Positions 52,542 through 63,597 of a DNA stretch of 64,000 bases are shown here, one piece after another. Both the position numbers and the translations under genes were made by a program. Numbering within the stretch: the first letter of the stretch is position 1; each line of letters begins with the position of its first letter. The DNA lies in contig NZ_CP058214.1 in NCBI RefSeq assembly GCF_015482775.1, positions 3,400,501 to 3,464,500 on the forward strand. Direction: 5' to 3'. The DNA comes from Kaustia mangrovi (GTDB taxonomy: Bacteria > Pseudomonadota > Alphaproteobacteria > Rhizobiales > Im1). The notes beneath the pieces are model-generated. The model ran no database searches. It worked only from the letters and a program-made list of their open reading frames with translations, and was not told where the DNA came from.

Positions 52542-54261
52542 TTACTCGCCCGGCTGCGAGGCGGGCGCCTCGCGCAGCGGCTGCTTGGCCTCGTGCGTCT
52601 CCATGAAGTGGCGGTCGGCCACGGGACGCACCAGGATGTTGCACACCAGCCCCACCAGCAGCAGGCCGGCCATGGTGAACATGGTCGTGTTGTAGAGGCT
52701 CGGTGTCGGGTCGATCGTGCCCTCCGGGGCGATCGCCATCAGCTTGGAGATGGTGACCGTGTTGGCGGCGATGAGCTGGTCGAGGTTCTGGATCGTCGCC
52801 CCGAAGGTCTCCTGGAACCGCGCCGGGTCGACCTTGGCGGCGAGATCGTGCAGGGCCTGGGCGCGCGAACTCTCCCTGAGCGAGGTGATCGCCAGGGGGC
52901 CGAGCACGCCCGCCGTGCTCCAGGCGGTCAAAAGCCGGCCATGGATGCCGCCGACATATTTCGTCCCGAAGATATCGGCGAGATAGGCCGGAATGGTCGC
53001 GAACCCGCCGCCATACATGGTGAAGATGATCATGGTGGCGGCATAGAAGAGCACGAGCCACATCACCGCCGGGTCGGCGTTCACGGCCTGGGCGGTGAAG
53101 GGGATGGACATGTAGAGCACGAAGCCGAGCACGAAGAACGCGTAATAGGTGTTCTTCCGGCCGATATAGTCGGACATGCTCGCCCAGAAGAACCGGCCGC
53201 ACATGTTGAACACCGAGATCATCAGCACATAGGTCGCCGCGAAGGCGCCGTTGACGATCGTCGGCAGCGTGGTGCCGAAGATCTCGATCATCATGGTCTT
53301 GGCGACGCCGATCACGCCGATGCCGGCGGTCACGTTCATGCACAGCACCATCCAGAGCAGGTAGAATTGCGGCGTCTTGAGCGCCTGGTCGATATGGACG
53401 TTGTTCTGCGTGATCATGCGTTTGGCTGCGGCATCCTCCGCCGGCGGCGTCCAGCCTGCCGGCAGCCAGCCCTCGCGCGGCACGCGATAGGAGAAGGCGG
53501 CGACCATCATGACCGCGAAGTAGACGATGCCGAGCGTGAGGAAGGTCTCCATCGCGCCGGTCGAGCCGGTGCCGACCACATAGACGCCCTCAGGCCCCGG
53601 AACCGGCATCTGGGCGACCTCGTTGGCGCCCACCACGACGACCTCCTTCATGGCGCCGGCCGCCCTCCGTGACGAGCTGGACCTGGTCTACCGTGCCGAG
53701 ATATTCCGGGGCGCGGTAGAACAGGCCGAGCAGCCATTCCTTGAGCGGCGCGGCGATCATCGCGCCGCCGCCGAAGCCCATGATGGCCATGCCGGTCGCC
53801 ATGCCGCGCCGGTCCGGGAACCACCGGATCAGCGTGCTGACCGGCGAGACATAGCCGAGCCCCAGCCCGCAGCCGCCGAGCACGCCATAGCCCAGATAGA
53901 TGAGCCAGAGCTGATGGGTGGCGATGCCGACGGCGGAGATGATGAAGCCGCCGCCCCACAGGAGTGCGGCGACCGCGCCGACCATGCGCGGGCCGACCTC
54001 TTCCAGCCACTTGCCGGCAAACGCCGCGGCAAGGCCCAGGAACACGATGGCGACGGAAAAGATCCAGACGACGGAGCTCAGGGACCAGTCGCCGGGAGCG
54101 CTGGCGACGACGCCGAGCTCGCGGGTCAGCGGCGGGTTGAAGATACTCCAGGCATAGACCGATCCGATACACAGATGGATCGCGATGGAGGCCGGTGGCA
54201 CCTTCCATCGATTGAAGCCCTCAGGGGCTACGATATGCTCCTTCTTCAGCGCGTCGAACAT
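52542..54261 (-). CDS. OFA-family MFS transporter (oxalate/formate type), frame broken
   Basis: The N-terminal half (to about 53660) starts MFDALKKEHIVAPEGFNRWK and contains CIGSVYAWSIFNPPL and WFPDRRGMATGMAIMGFGGGA. The C-terminal half starts near KEVVVVGANEVAQ and contains NVTAGIGVIGVAKTM and YGGGFATIPAYLADIFGTKYVGGIHGRLLTAWS. Both belong to one OFA transporter of about 572 residues. The frames are offset by one base near 53655-53665 (one extra or two missing bases). Intact, it would move formate, oxalate or related carboxylates and fits the adjacent formate dehydrogenase. Confidence 0.75.
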
Positions 54262-54526
54262 CAGGGGTTTCCTCCGTTTGCTTCTGATGCTGGTATCCTG
54301 CTCCGTCCGAAGGCGGCGGCTTGCGGATCTGCTCCGCCGCTCTCACGACGACGTCGCGCAGGCCCTCGCCACCGTCCGCGAGGTGGTCGAAGAGCTGCCG
54401 GCGCATGCGCGGTTCCCAGAAGCTGTTGATGTGGCCGGCGATGCCCGCTTCCGCCTCTTCGGGCGGATAGGAGGCGAAGAAATCCGCGATCTGGTTGGCC
54501 ATGCGCACGATCTTTTCATGAGACAT
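54221..54526 (-). CDS. fdsD: Formate dehydrogenase delta subunit FdsD
   Basis: A 101-residue protein: EKIVRMANQIADFFASYPPEEAEAGIAGHINSFWEPRMR is the FdsD family core; the last 25 residues are a hydrophilic tail. FdsD supports assembly or stability of the FdsGBA complex. Its start overlaps fdhD by 11 bases and its end overlaps the transporter start by 41 bases. Confidence 0.85.
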   Translation of the reverse strand: MSHEKIVRMANQIADFFASYPPEEAEAGIAGHINSFWEPRMRRQLFDHLADGGEGLRDVVVRAAEQIRKPPPSDGAGYQHQKQTEETPDVRRAEEGAYRSP

Positions 54527-55337
54527 CGGCCGTAACCTCCGCAGCGATCCGGTGGGGATGGGTGAAGATCTCGAACCCGTCGTCGCGGGCGATGGCGCAC
54601 AGCGTGATGCCGGCAGCCTCGGCGGTCCTGAGCGCGAGCGCGGTCGGCGCGGAGACGGCGACGATGACAGGCGCGCCGATGACGGCCGCCTTCTGCACCA
54701 TCTCCACCGACACGCGGCTGGTGAGCAGCAACAAGCCGTCGCCGGCTTCCGTGCCTTGCCGGGCAAGGGCGCCGGCGAGCTTGTCGAGGGCGTTATGGCG
54801 GCCGACATCCTCGCGCAGCTCGACGAGCCCCGTCTCGCGCGACCACAGGCCGGCGCCGTGCACCGCACGGGTCTCCCGGTGGAGAGCCTGTGCCATGGGC
54901 AGGGCCGCGAGCGCGGTGGCGATGTCGCGCGGCGCGAAGCGGCATTGCGAGGCGACCCGGCGGGCGGGCCGCATGACGTCCTCCAGCATCTCCAGCCCGC
55001 ACAGCCCGCAGCCCGTCGGCCCGGCCATGCGCCGCCGGCGCTCGATGAGCGGGGCGGCCCGGTCCGCGGTGAGCCAGATCTGCAGGTCGATGCCGTCCGG
55101 CGTCTCCACGACGTCGAGGCTCTCGATGTCGCCGGGCTTCTCGATGATGCCTTCGCTCAGGCCGAAGCCCACGGCAAAGTCGGCGAAGTCGGCGGGCGTG
55201 GCCATCATCACCGCATGGGTTCCGCCATTGAAGCTCAGGGCGACGGCCGTCTCCTCCGGCACGGCACGGCGTCCGCGCCCGGCGATGCCGCCGCGAATGG
55301 AAAGCCGCTCGGCATGATGGACGGGCCCCACGGTCAC
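54516..55337 (-). CDS. fdhD: Formate dehydrogenase accessory sulfurtransferase FdhD/FdsC
   Basis: A 273-residue protein that transfers sulfur to the Mo-bisPGD cofactor of formate dehydrogenase. The CxxC site lies in GPTGCGLCGLEML, and further motifs are GFGLSEGII, VHGAGLWSRETGLVELREDVGRHNALDKLAG and SRVSVEMVQKAA. GTG 55337 starts six bases from the fdsA stop. The position between fdsA and fdsD equals fdsC of the Ralstonia-type operon. Confidence 0.87.
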   Translation of the reverse strand: MTVGPVHHAERLSIRGGIAGRGRRAVPEETAVALSFNGGTHAVMMATPADFADFAVGFGLSEGIIEKPGDIESLDVVETPDGIDLQIWLTADRAAPLIERRRRMAGPTGCGLCGLEMLEDVMRPARRVASQCRFAPRDIATALAALPMAQALHRETRAVHGAGLWSRETGLVELREDVGRHNALDKLAGALARQGTEAGDGLLLLTSRVSVEMVQKAAVIGAPVIVAVSAPTALALRTAEAAGITLCAIARDDGFEIFTHPHRIAAEVTADVS

Positions 55338-55342
55338 CGCCG

Positions 55343-58188
55343 CTACTCCGCCGCATCCATGGCGGATGCGATCTGCCGGCTGCGGCGCGAGAAGGCGTCG
55401 TACTCCTCCTGCCACGGCGTCGGGCCGTTGGAGGGAGAGACCTGGACGGCTGTGACCTTGTATTCGGGGCAGTTGGTCGCCCAGTCCGAATAGTCCGTCG
55501 TCACCACATTGGCCTGCGTCGCGGGGTGGTGGAAGGTCGTGTAGACGACGCCTGGCGCGACGCGTTCGGTGATGAGCGCGCGCAGCGTCGTCTCGCCGGA
55601 CCGGCTCTGGAGCCTCACCCAGTCGCCGTCGCGCACGCCGCGCTGCTCGGCATCGTGGGGGTGAATCTCCAGCCTGTCCTCCTCATGCCAGACCACATTC
55701 GCGGTGCGCCGCGTCTGGGCGCCGACATTGTACTGGCTGAGAATGCGGCCCGTGGTCAGGAGCAGCGGGAAGCGCGGACCGGTCTTCTCGTCGGTCGCGA
55801 CATATTCGGTGATCATGAACCTGCCCTCGCCGCGTACGAAGCGGTCGACATGCATCACCGGAGTGCCCTCCGGGGCGGCCTCGTTGCAGGGCCACTGCAC
55901 CGAACCCAGCGCGTCGAGCGTCTCGTAGGAAACGCCCGCGAAGGTCGGCGTCAGCCGGGCGATCTCGTCCATGATCTCGCCGGGATGGGCATAGTCCATG
56001 GCAAAGCCCATGGCGTTGGCGAGCGCCATGGTGATCTCCCAGTCGGCATAGCCCGAGCGCGAGCGCATCACCTTGCGCACCCGCTGGATGCGCCGTTCCG
56101 CATTGGTGAAGGTGCCGTCCTTCTCCAGGAAGGTGGAGCCCGGCAGGAAGACATGGGCGTAATTGGCGGTCTCGTTCAGGAACAGGTCCTGGACGACGAC
56201 GCATTCCATGGCCCGAAGACCGGCGGCGACATGGTGCGTGTTGGGATCGGACTGCAGGATGTCCTCGCCCTGGATGTAGATGCCCCTGAAGCTGCCCTCG
56301 ACCGCCGCGTCGAGCATGTTGTTGATGCGCAGGCCCGGCTCGCTGTCCAGCTCGGCGCCCCACAGCGTCTCGAACATGGTGCGCGTCGCGTCGTCGCCGA
56401 CATGGCGGTAGCCGGAGAATTCGTGCGGGAACGAGCCCATGTCGCAGGAGCCCTGCACGTTGTTCTGGCCGCGCAAGGGGTTCACGCCCACGCCCGGCCG
56501 GCCGAGATTGCCGGTCGCCATGGCGAGGTTGGCGATGGCCATGACGGTGGTCGAGCCCTGGCTGTGCTCGGTGACGCCGAGGCCGTAATAGATCGCCGCA
56601 TTGCCGCCGTTGGCATAGAGCCGGGCCGCCTCGCGGACGGTCTCCGCCGGCACGCCGGTCATGGGCTGGACGGCCTCCGGGCTGTTGCGCTCCTCGCTCA
56701 CGAAGGCGGCCCAGTGCTCGAAAGCCTCCCGGTCGCAGCGCTCGCGCACGAACGCCTCGTCGACGAGGCCCTCGGTCACGATCACATGGGCGAGCGCGTT
56801 GAGGACCGCGACATTGGTGCCGGGCCTGAGCGGCAGGTGGCAGGCGGCCTCCACATGGGGCGTGCGCACCAGATCGATCCGGCGCGGATCGACGACGATC
56901 AGCTTCGCCCCCTCGCGCAGGCGTTTCTTGAGCCTGGAGCCGAAGACGGGGTGGCCGTCCGTCGGATTCGCGCCGATGACCACGACCACATCCGCCTGCT
57001 CCACGGAATCGAAGTCCTGGGTGCCGGCGGAGGTGCCGAAGGTGGTCTTGAGCCCGTAGCCCGTGGGCGAGTGGCAAACCCGCGCGCAGGTATCGACATT
57101 GTTGTTGCCGAACCCGCCGCGCACGAGCTTCTGGACGAGGAAGGTCTCCTCGTTGGTGCAGCGCGAGGAGGTGATGCCCCGACGGCGCCGCGCCCGTAAG
57201 TGTGCTGTATGCGACGGAATTCCGTGGTGACATAGCGGATCGCCTCTTCCCAGGAGACCTCGCGCCACGGCTCCTCGATACTGTCGCGTACCATGGGCGT
57301 CGTGATGCGCTCCTTGTGGGTGGTGTAGCCCCAGGCGAAACGGCCCTTCACACAGGAATGGCCGCGATTGGCCTTGCCGTCCTTGTAGGGGACCATGCGC
57401 ACGACCTCCTCGCCGCGCATCTCCGCCTTGAAGGTGCACCCCACGCCGCAATAGGCGCAGGTGGTGACGACGGAATGCTCCGGCTGGCCGATCTCGATCA
57501 GCGACTTCTCCGACAGTGTCGCCGTCGGGCAGGCCTGGACGCAGGCGCCGCAGGAGACGCATTCCGACGACAGGAACGGCTCGTCCATGCCGGCGGCGAC
57601 CCGCGAGCCGAAGCCGCGCCCGTCGATCGTCAGCGCGAATGTGCCCTGGACCTCCTCGCAGGCACGCACGCAACGCGAGCAGACGATGCACTTGGACGGG
57701 TCGTAGGTGAAATAGGGGTTCGACTGGTCCTTCTCGTCGCCGAGATGGTTCTCGCCCTCATAGCCGTAGCGCACGTCGCGCAGGCCCACCGCGCCGGCCA
57801 TGTCCTGCAGTTCGCAGTCGCCATTGGCCGCGCAGGTCAGGCAGTCCAGCGGGTGATCGGAGATATAGAGCTCCATCACCCCACGGCGGAGTTTCTTCAG
57901 ACGCTGCGACTGGGTGGTCACCGCCATGCCCTCGGCGACCGGCGTCGTGCATGAGGCGGGCGTGCCGCGCCGGCCCTCGATCTCGACAAGGCACATGCGG
58001 CACGAGCCGAAGGGCTCCAGCATGTCGGTCGCGCACAGCTTGGGGATCTCCGTGCCGGCCTCCATGGCCGCGCGCATCACCGAGGTGCCCTCCGGCACCG
58101 TGACCGCGACGCCGTCGATGGTGACGGTGACCGTCTTCGCAGAGGGCGATGCCGGGGTGCCGTAGTCGGTTTCGGTCACGAGTGTCAT
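55343..58188 (-). CDS. fdsA: NAD-linked formate dehydrogenase catalytic subunit FdsA, frameshifted
   Basis: Expected 948 residues. An N-terminal [2Fe-2S] domain (PFGSCRMCLVEI), a His-Cys cluster region, two [4Fe-4S] ferredoxin motifs (CIVCSRCVRACEE, CVSCGACVQACP), the MGD-domain cluster (CAYCGVGC), then the molybdopterin domain with Cys as Mo ligand in DTCARVCHSP. Coding breaks after YGRGAVG. One G missing from the run at 57177-57180 explains it, since the other frame resumes with ITSSRCTNEETF. The active-site residue is Cys, so it is not a selenocysteine UGA. It oxidises formate to CO2 and passes electrons to FdsB. Confidence 0.88.
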
Positions 58189-58210
58189 GGGGCGGCCTCC
58201 TTACGTGTCG

Positions 58211-59770
58211 CTACTCGGCTGCCTCTCGGCGCATCGGCGATGCACCGAAATCCTCGGGGAAATGGTGGAGTGCGCTGCGCACCGGATAGGGCGTGAAGCC
58301 GCCGAGCGCGCACAGCGAGCCGAACTCCATCGTGTCGCAGAGATCTTCCAGGAGCGCGATATTGGCGTCGCGCTCCTCATTGGCGACGATGCGGTCGATG
58401 ACCTCCACGCCGCGCACCGCGCCGATCCGGCAGGGGGTGCACTTGCCGCAGGATTCCACACCGCAGAACTCCATGGCGAAGCGCGCCTGACGGGCCATGT
58501 CCACCGTGTCGTCGAACACCACGATGCCGCCATGGCCGATGAGGCCCGAGCGCTCCGCGAAGGCCTCGTAGTCGAAGGGCGTGTCGAACAGGGCGGGCGG
58601 GAAATAGGCGCCGAGCGGTCCGCCGACCTGGACGGCGCGTACCGGGCGGCCCGTGGCCGTGCCTCCGCCGATCTCCTCCACCAGCGTGCCGAGCGTCATG
58701 CCGAAGGCGGTCTCGAACAGCCCGCCATGGCGCACATTGCCGGCGAGCTGGATGGGCATGGTGCCGCGCGACCGGCCCATGCCGAAATCCCGGTACCGTT
58801 CCGCCCCGTCGGCAAGGATGCCGGGCACGGCGGCGAGCGAGAGCACGTTGTTGACGACGGTCGGCTTGCCGAACAGACCCCGATGCGCAGGCAGCGGCGG
58901 CTTGGGGCGCACCAGCCCGCGCTTGCCCTCCAGGCTGTCGAGAAGCGAGGTTTCCTCGCCGCACACATAGGCGCCGGCGCCCATGCGCAGCTCGATGTCG
59001 AAGGCATGGGACGAGTCCATCACGGCAGGCCCCAGAAGCCCTGCGCGCCGCGCCGTGGCGATGGCCTTGCCCATGATGGCGCCGGCATGGGGATATTCGG
59101 AGCGCAGATAGATGTAGCCCTTCGTGGCCCCGACCGCGAGGCCGGCGATGGTCATGCCCTCGATGAGCACGAAGGGATCGCCCTCCATGATCATGCGGTC
59201 GGCGAAGGTGCCGCTGTCGCCCTCGTCTGCATTGCAGACGATGTATTTCTGCGGCCCATCGGTCTCCGCCACCGTGCGCCACTTGACGCCGGTCGGGAAG
59301 CCTGCGCCGCCGCGCCCGCGCAGACCCGAAGCCACGACCTCCTCCACGGTGTCCGGGGCGCCGAGCGACAGGGCGCGGCCGAGCCCGGCATAGCCGCCAT
59401 GGGCCTCGTAGTCCTCAAGCGACAGCGGATCGATCACGCCGCAGCGCGCAAAGGTCAGGCGCGTCTGGCGCGCAAGGAACGGGATCTCCTCGGGCGCACC
59501 GAGCCGCAAGGGATGGGCGGCGCCGTCGGCGAGCCCCGCCTCGACGAGGCCCGGCACGTCGGCGGGCGTCACCGGGCCGTAGGCGATGCGGCCGGCGGCG
59601 CTGGCGACCTCCACCATCGGTTCGAGCCAGTAGAGCCCGCGAGATCCGGTGCGCACGATGCGCGCCTCGATGCCGGCCCGGGCGAGGGTGGCGGCAAGCG
59701 CGTCGGCGACGGCGTCGGCTCCGACCGCCAGGGCTCCGGCATCGCCCGGCACGTGGAGGGTCAGGGTCAT
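58211..59770 (-). CDS. fdsB: Formate dehydrogenase beta subunit FdsB (NuoF-like)
   Basis: A 519-residue NADH/FMN-binding subunit: GLRGRGGAGFPTGVKW, VCNADEGDSGTFADR, YIYLRSEYPHA, GAGAYVCGEETSLLDSLEG and the [4Fe-4S] motif ESCGKCTPCRIG. An N-terminal thioredoxin-like domain of about 120 residues is typical for FdsB. It reduces NAD+. Overlaps fdsG by four bases. Confidence 0.92.
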   Translation of the reverse strand: MTLTLHVPGDAGALAVGADAVADALAATLARAGIEARIVRTGSRGLYWLEPMVEVASAAGRIAYGPVTPADVPGLVEAGLADGAAHPLRLGAPEEIPFLARQTRLTFARCGVIDPLSLEDYEAHGGYAGLGRALSLGAPDTVEEVVASGLRGRGGAGFPTGVKWRTVAETDGPQKYIVCNADEGDSGTFADRMIMEGDPFVLIEGMTIAGLAVGATKGYIYLRSEYPHAGAIMGKAIATARRAGLLGPAVMDSSHAFDIELRMGAGAYVCGEETSLLDSLEGKRGLVRPKPPLPAHRGLFGKPTVVNNVLSLAAVPGILADGAERYRDFGMGRSRGTMPIQLAGNVRHGGLFETAFGMTLGTLVEEIGGGTATGRPVRAVQVGGPLGAYFPPALFDTPFDYEAFAERSGLIGHGGIVVFDDTVDMARQARFAMEFCGVESCGKCTPCRIGAVRGVEVIDRIVANEERDANIALLEDLCDTMEFGSLCALGGFTPYPVRSALHHFPEDFGASPMRREAAE

Positions 59771-60240
59771 TGCCGGACCTCCGCGAGGATGTCGTCGAGC
59801 GCGGTATCGTCGAGCCGCCCGCGGAGCCTGCCGTCGACCATCGCCGCCGGTGCGCAGGCGCACAGGCCAAGGCAATAGACGGCGTCGAGCGTGACGGTCC
59901 CGTCGGCCTTCGTCTCGCCGAAGCCGATACCGAGCGCGTCCTGCAGCCGTGCGGACATGCGATGCCCGCCGGCGGCCTGGCAGGCCTCGGCACGGCACAG
60001 CTTCACGACATGGCGGCCCGCCGGCGCGGCGCGGAAGTCGTGATAGAAGGACACGACCCCATGGACCTCCGCGCGCGACAGGTTCAGCACCTCCGCAATC
60101 ACCGGTACGGCGGCCTCCGGCACATGGCCGAAGGTCTCCTGTATCTCGTGCAGGATGGGCAGCAGAGGCCCCTCGCGGCCAGCATGGGCCCGAGCGATTT
60201 CGACAGTGCGGTCGGCAGTCCAGGGCTCGTATCGTGGCAT
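59767..60240 (-). CDS. fdsG: Formate dehydrogenase gamma subunit FdsG (NuoE-like)
   Basis: A 157-residue thioredoxin-like [2Fe-2S] protein. The ligands are Cys in CRAEACQAAGG and in VYCLGLCACAPA, and PLLPILHEIQETFGHVPEAA is the helical N-terminus. First gene of the fdsG-fdsB-fdsA-fdhD-fdsD operon, 192 bases downstream of the LysR gene. Confidence 0.92.
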   Translation of the reverse strand: MPRYEPWTADRTVEIARAHAGREGPLLPILHEIQETFGHVPEAAVPVIAEVLNLSRAEVHGVVSFYHDFRAAPAGRHVVKLCRAEACQAAGGHRMSARLQDALGIGFGETKADGTVTLDAVYCLGLCACAPAAMVDGRLRGRLDDTALDDILAEVRQ

Positions 60241-60411
60241 GGCTGTCCTTGCGCGTTTCCGTCCCGTTTTCTTGAATCAATACAGTTATAATCCCGGCTC
60301 TATCAACAAAGCTGTTCCATGTTGCGATAGCAAAACGTAATCGATGAGAATAACGAGATGTGTATTCCCGATATTCTATCGAGTGATTGGGTTTTTCTAT
60401 TGAGAAAGTCT

Positions 60412-60431
60412 GTCCGTCCGTGCGGACGGAC
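60412..60431 (-). terminator. Hairpin after the LysR (fds) gene
   Basis: GTCCGTCC (60412-60419) and GGACGGAC (60424-60431) form a perfect 8-bp stem with a four-base loop directly after the LysR stop codon. Only a moderate T run follows. The rest of the 192-base gap to fdsG is AT-rich and should hold the fds promoter. Confidence 0.55.
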
Positions 60432-60432
60432 G

Positions 60433-61359
60433 TCAGGCACACTGATAGGACGGGTCGTCGACGAGATCGGGGGCGAGCGTCTGGGCGAGATGCCGGGCTT
60501 CGGAAACGAGCGCGGCGGTCTGCGGCGTCATGGGCTCACGGTGGGGAACGACGAGGCCGACCGTGTGCAGCGCGTCGGGCTCCATGATGGGAATGGACTT
60601 CACGGTGTCCGTCAGCCCCAGCGTGTCGGCGAGCTTGGTGGGCATGATTGTTGCCCAGCGCCCGGTGCGCACATGGGCGAACAGCACCACGATGGAGTTC
60701 GATTCCAGCGTCGGCGACGGGGTGCCGCCGGCCGACCTCAAGAGCCCGTCGATGATGCGGCGGTTCTGCATGTCGGGGGTCAGGAGGCACAGCGGCAGTT
60801 GCGCGACCTCCGCCCAGGTGACCCTGTCCCGGTCGCCGAACTGGGCATCGGGGGCGGTGAGGAGATGGTAGCGCTCGCGATAGAGCGGCACGGTGCTGAC
60901 CCGCCCCAGGGGCTCGTTGTCGAGATAGGTGATGCCGGCGTCGATCTCGAGGTTCTCCAGAAGCGTGAGCACTTCCACGGAGGTTCGCGAGATGATGGTG
61001 AAGCGGACATTGGGGTGGCGCGCGCGATAGGGTGTGGTGAGACCCGCCACCATGGCGAGTGCCGTCGGGATGGCTGCGATCCGCAGATGGCCGGCCAGCC
61101 CCGTCTTGAGCGCTTCCACCTCTTGGCGCATGGCGCGTGCGTCGCCGACGATGCGGCGCGCCCAGTCGAGCACCCGCTCGCCCTCGGGCGTGAAGCCGAG
61201 AAATCGCGAGCCGCGCTGCACGAGCAGGACGCCGAGCGCGCCCTCGAGCTGCTTGATGCCAGAGGACAGCGTGGGCTGGGACACGCCGCAGGCTTCCGCC
61301 GCGCGCCCGAAATGGCGTTCGCGGGCAAGCGCGATGATGAATTCCAGCCGGTCCAGCAA
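60433..61359 (-). CDS. LysR-family regulator of the fds operon
   Basis: A 308-residue protein: MLDRLEFIIALARERHFGRA, then SQPTLSSGIKQLE, with an effector domain from about 90. It is encoded directly upstream of fdsG on the same strand, the position of FdsR in Cupriavidus-type operons, where it is a formate-responsive regulator. The function is inferred from position and family. Confidence 0.82.
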   Translation of the reverse strand: MLDRLEFIIALARERHFGRAAEACGVSQPTLSSGIKQLEGALGVLLVQRGSRFLGFTPEGERVLDWARRIVGDARAMRQEVEALKTGLAGHLRIAAIPTALAMVAGLTTPYRARHPNVRFTIISRTSVEVLTLLENLEIDAGITYLDNEPLGRVSTVPLYRERYHLLTAPDAQFGDRDRVTWAEVAQLPLCLLTPDMQNRRIIDGLLRSAGGTPSPTLESNSIVVLFAHVRTGRWATIMPTKLADTLGLTDTVKSIPIMEPDALHTVGLVVPHREPMTPQTAALVSEARHLAQTLAPDLVDDPSYQCA

Positions 61360-61669
61360 GCGTTCCCCGTATGGTGGTGCGTGCGCCCTGTCGATCCGGT
61401 CGGCCCGTCCAGGCTGCGGTGACCGTGGGAGCTTATATCGCTTTGAACTTCAAGGGAAAATGGATTTGGATTTCAAATCATCCGATCACGTTTAAGTATT
61501 GTTATCGGAAATACTTCCAAAAATCGCCAGGCTGTCGTGTTTTGTGCTTGTCGCGATCCGGCTTCGGGAGATCTGCGGGCGCGCGGCTAAGGTGTTCTCC
61601 ACGATTGCAGAAACTGTATCGAAATACGAAAAAATGTGAATGACGGAATTAAAGCGTAATTATGCCTGA
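61360..61669. other. AT-rich non-coding gap
   Basis: 310 bases without a convincing gene. It contains the LysR gene's upstream region, with ATTTG-GATTT-CAAAT (about 61464-61478) as a possible operator, and the 3' flank of the peptide importer. A plus-strand frame exists but has no ribosome site or protein-like composition. Confidence 0.45.
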
Positions 61670-62604
<935 letters not shown>

Positions 62605-62608
<4 letters not shown>

Positions 62609-63597
62609 CGTTCGCTCTCCTCGCTCTCCCGCGCCTCGAGCCAGCAGGCGACCTCGCGTGTGCCCGACTTGAAGAGCGGCGGACGCTCGTCGCAGCGCGC
62701 AAGGCGCCGCTCGCAGCGATTTGCGAACAGGCAGCCCGCCGGCAGGGCACGCGGGTCCGGCACGGTTCCGGGGATGGAGGGCAGGGGTTCCCTTGGCGTT
62801 CCCTGGTCGGGCAGGGCCTTGAGGAGCGCGCTCGTATAGGGATGGCGCGGCGCGTGGATGATGTCGCGCGTCGCGCCGGTCTCCATCACCGAGCCCGCAT
62901 AGAGCACATAGACGCGGTGGCAGATCTGGCTCACCACGGCGAGGTCGTGGGTGATGAGCAGGACGCCCGAGCCCGTCTTCTCCGCCATCCGGCGCAGGAG
63001 CAAAAGGATCTGTTTCTGCACCGTCACGTCGAGCGCGGTGGTCGGCTCGTCGGCGATGATGAGCTTCGGGTTGCAGGAATAGGCCATGGCGATGAGCACG
63101 CGCTGGCGCATGCCGCCGGAGAGCTCGAAGGGATACTTGCCGAGCGTCTGTTCGGCATCGCCGAGCTGGACCTCGCGCAGGAGATCCGCGGCGAGCCGTT
63201 TCGCGCCGGCGCGGTCGATGTCGCGGTGCTGGCGGATCACCTCGCACATCTGGTCGCCGATGCGCCGCGTCGGGTTGAGGGCGGTCATCGGCTCCTGGAA
63301 GATCATCGCCGCGTCGCGGGCGCGCATGCGCGACAGCTCCCGCTCCGACATGGCAAGCACGTCGCGCCCGAGAATGGCGATCCGGCCGGAGCGCACGCGA
63401 TAGGCCTTCTCCTCGATCAGCCGCATGGCCATCATGGCGGTGACCGACTTGCCGCTGCCCGATTCGCCCACGAGCCCGACGATCTCGCCCGCCTTCACCG
63501 CGAGAGACACGCCGTTGAGGGCGGCGACGTCGCCCTGGAATGTGGGCAGGTCGATACCGAGATCGTGAATGTCGAGAACGGTCGTGTCCGTGGTCAC
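62605..63597 (-). CDS. Peptide/opine ABC importer ATPase (DppD/OppD type)
   Basis: A 330-residue ATPase: Walker A GESGSGKSV, MIFQEPMTALNPT, signature LSGGMRQR, Walker B LIIADEPTTALDVT, and C-terminal GCLFANRCERRLARC. GTG 63597 is the start, overlapping the upstream permease stop by four bases. It forms a heterodimer with the next ATPase. Confidence 0.88.

Noticed and set aside
57130-57200. Selenocysteine UGA as the cause of the fdsA interruption
   Set aside because: The break is a change of frame, not an in-frame TGA, and the Mo ligand position carries Cys (DTCARVC).
61371-61643. Plus-strand 90-codon frame in the gap before the peptide importer
   Set aside because: No ribosome site, irregular composition and overlap with the LysR upstream region; treated as non-coding.
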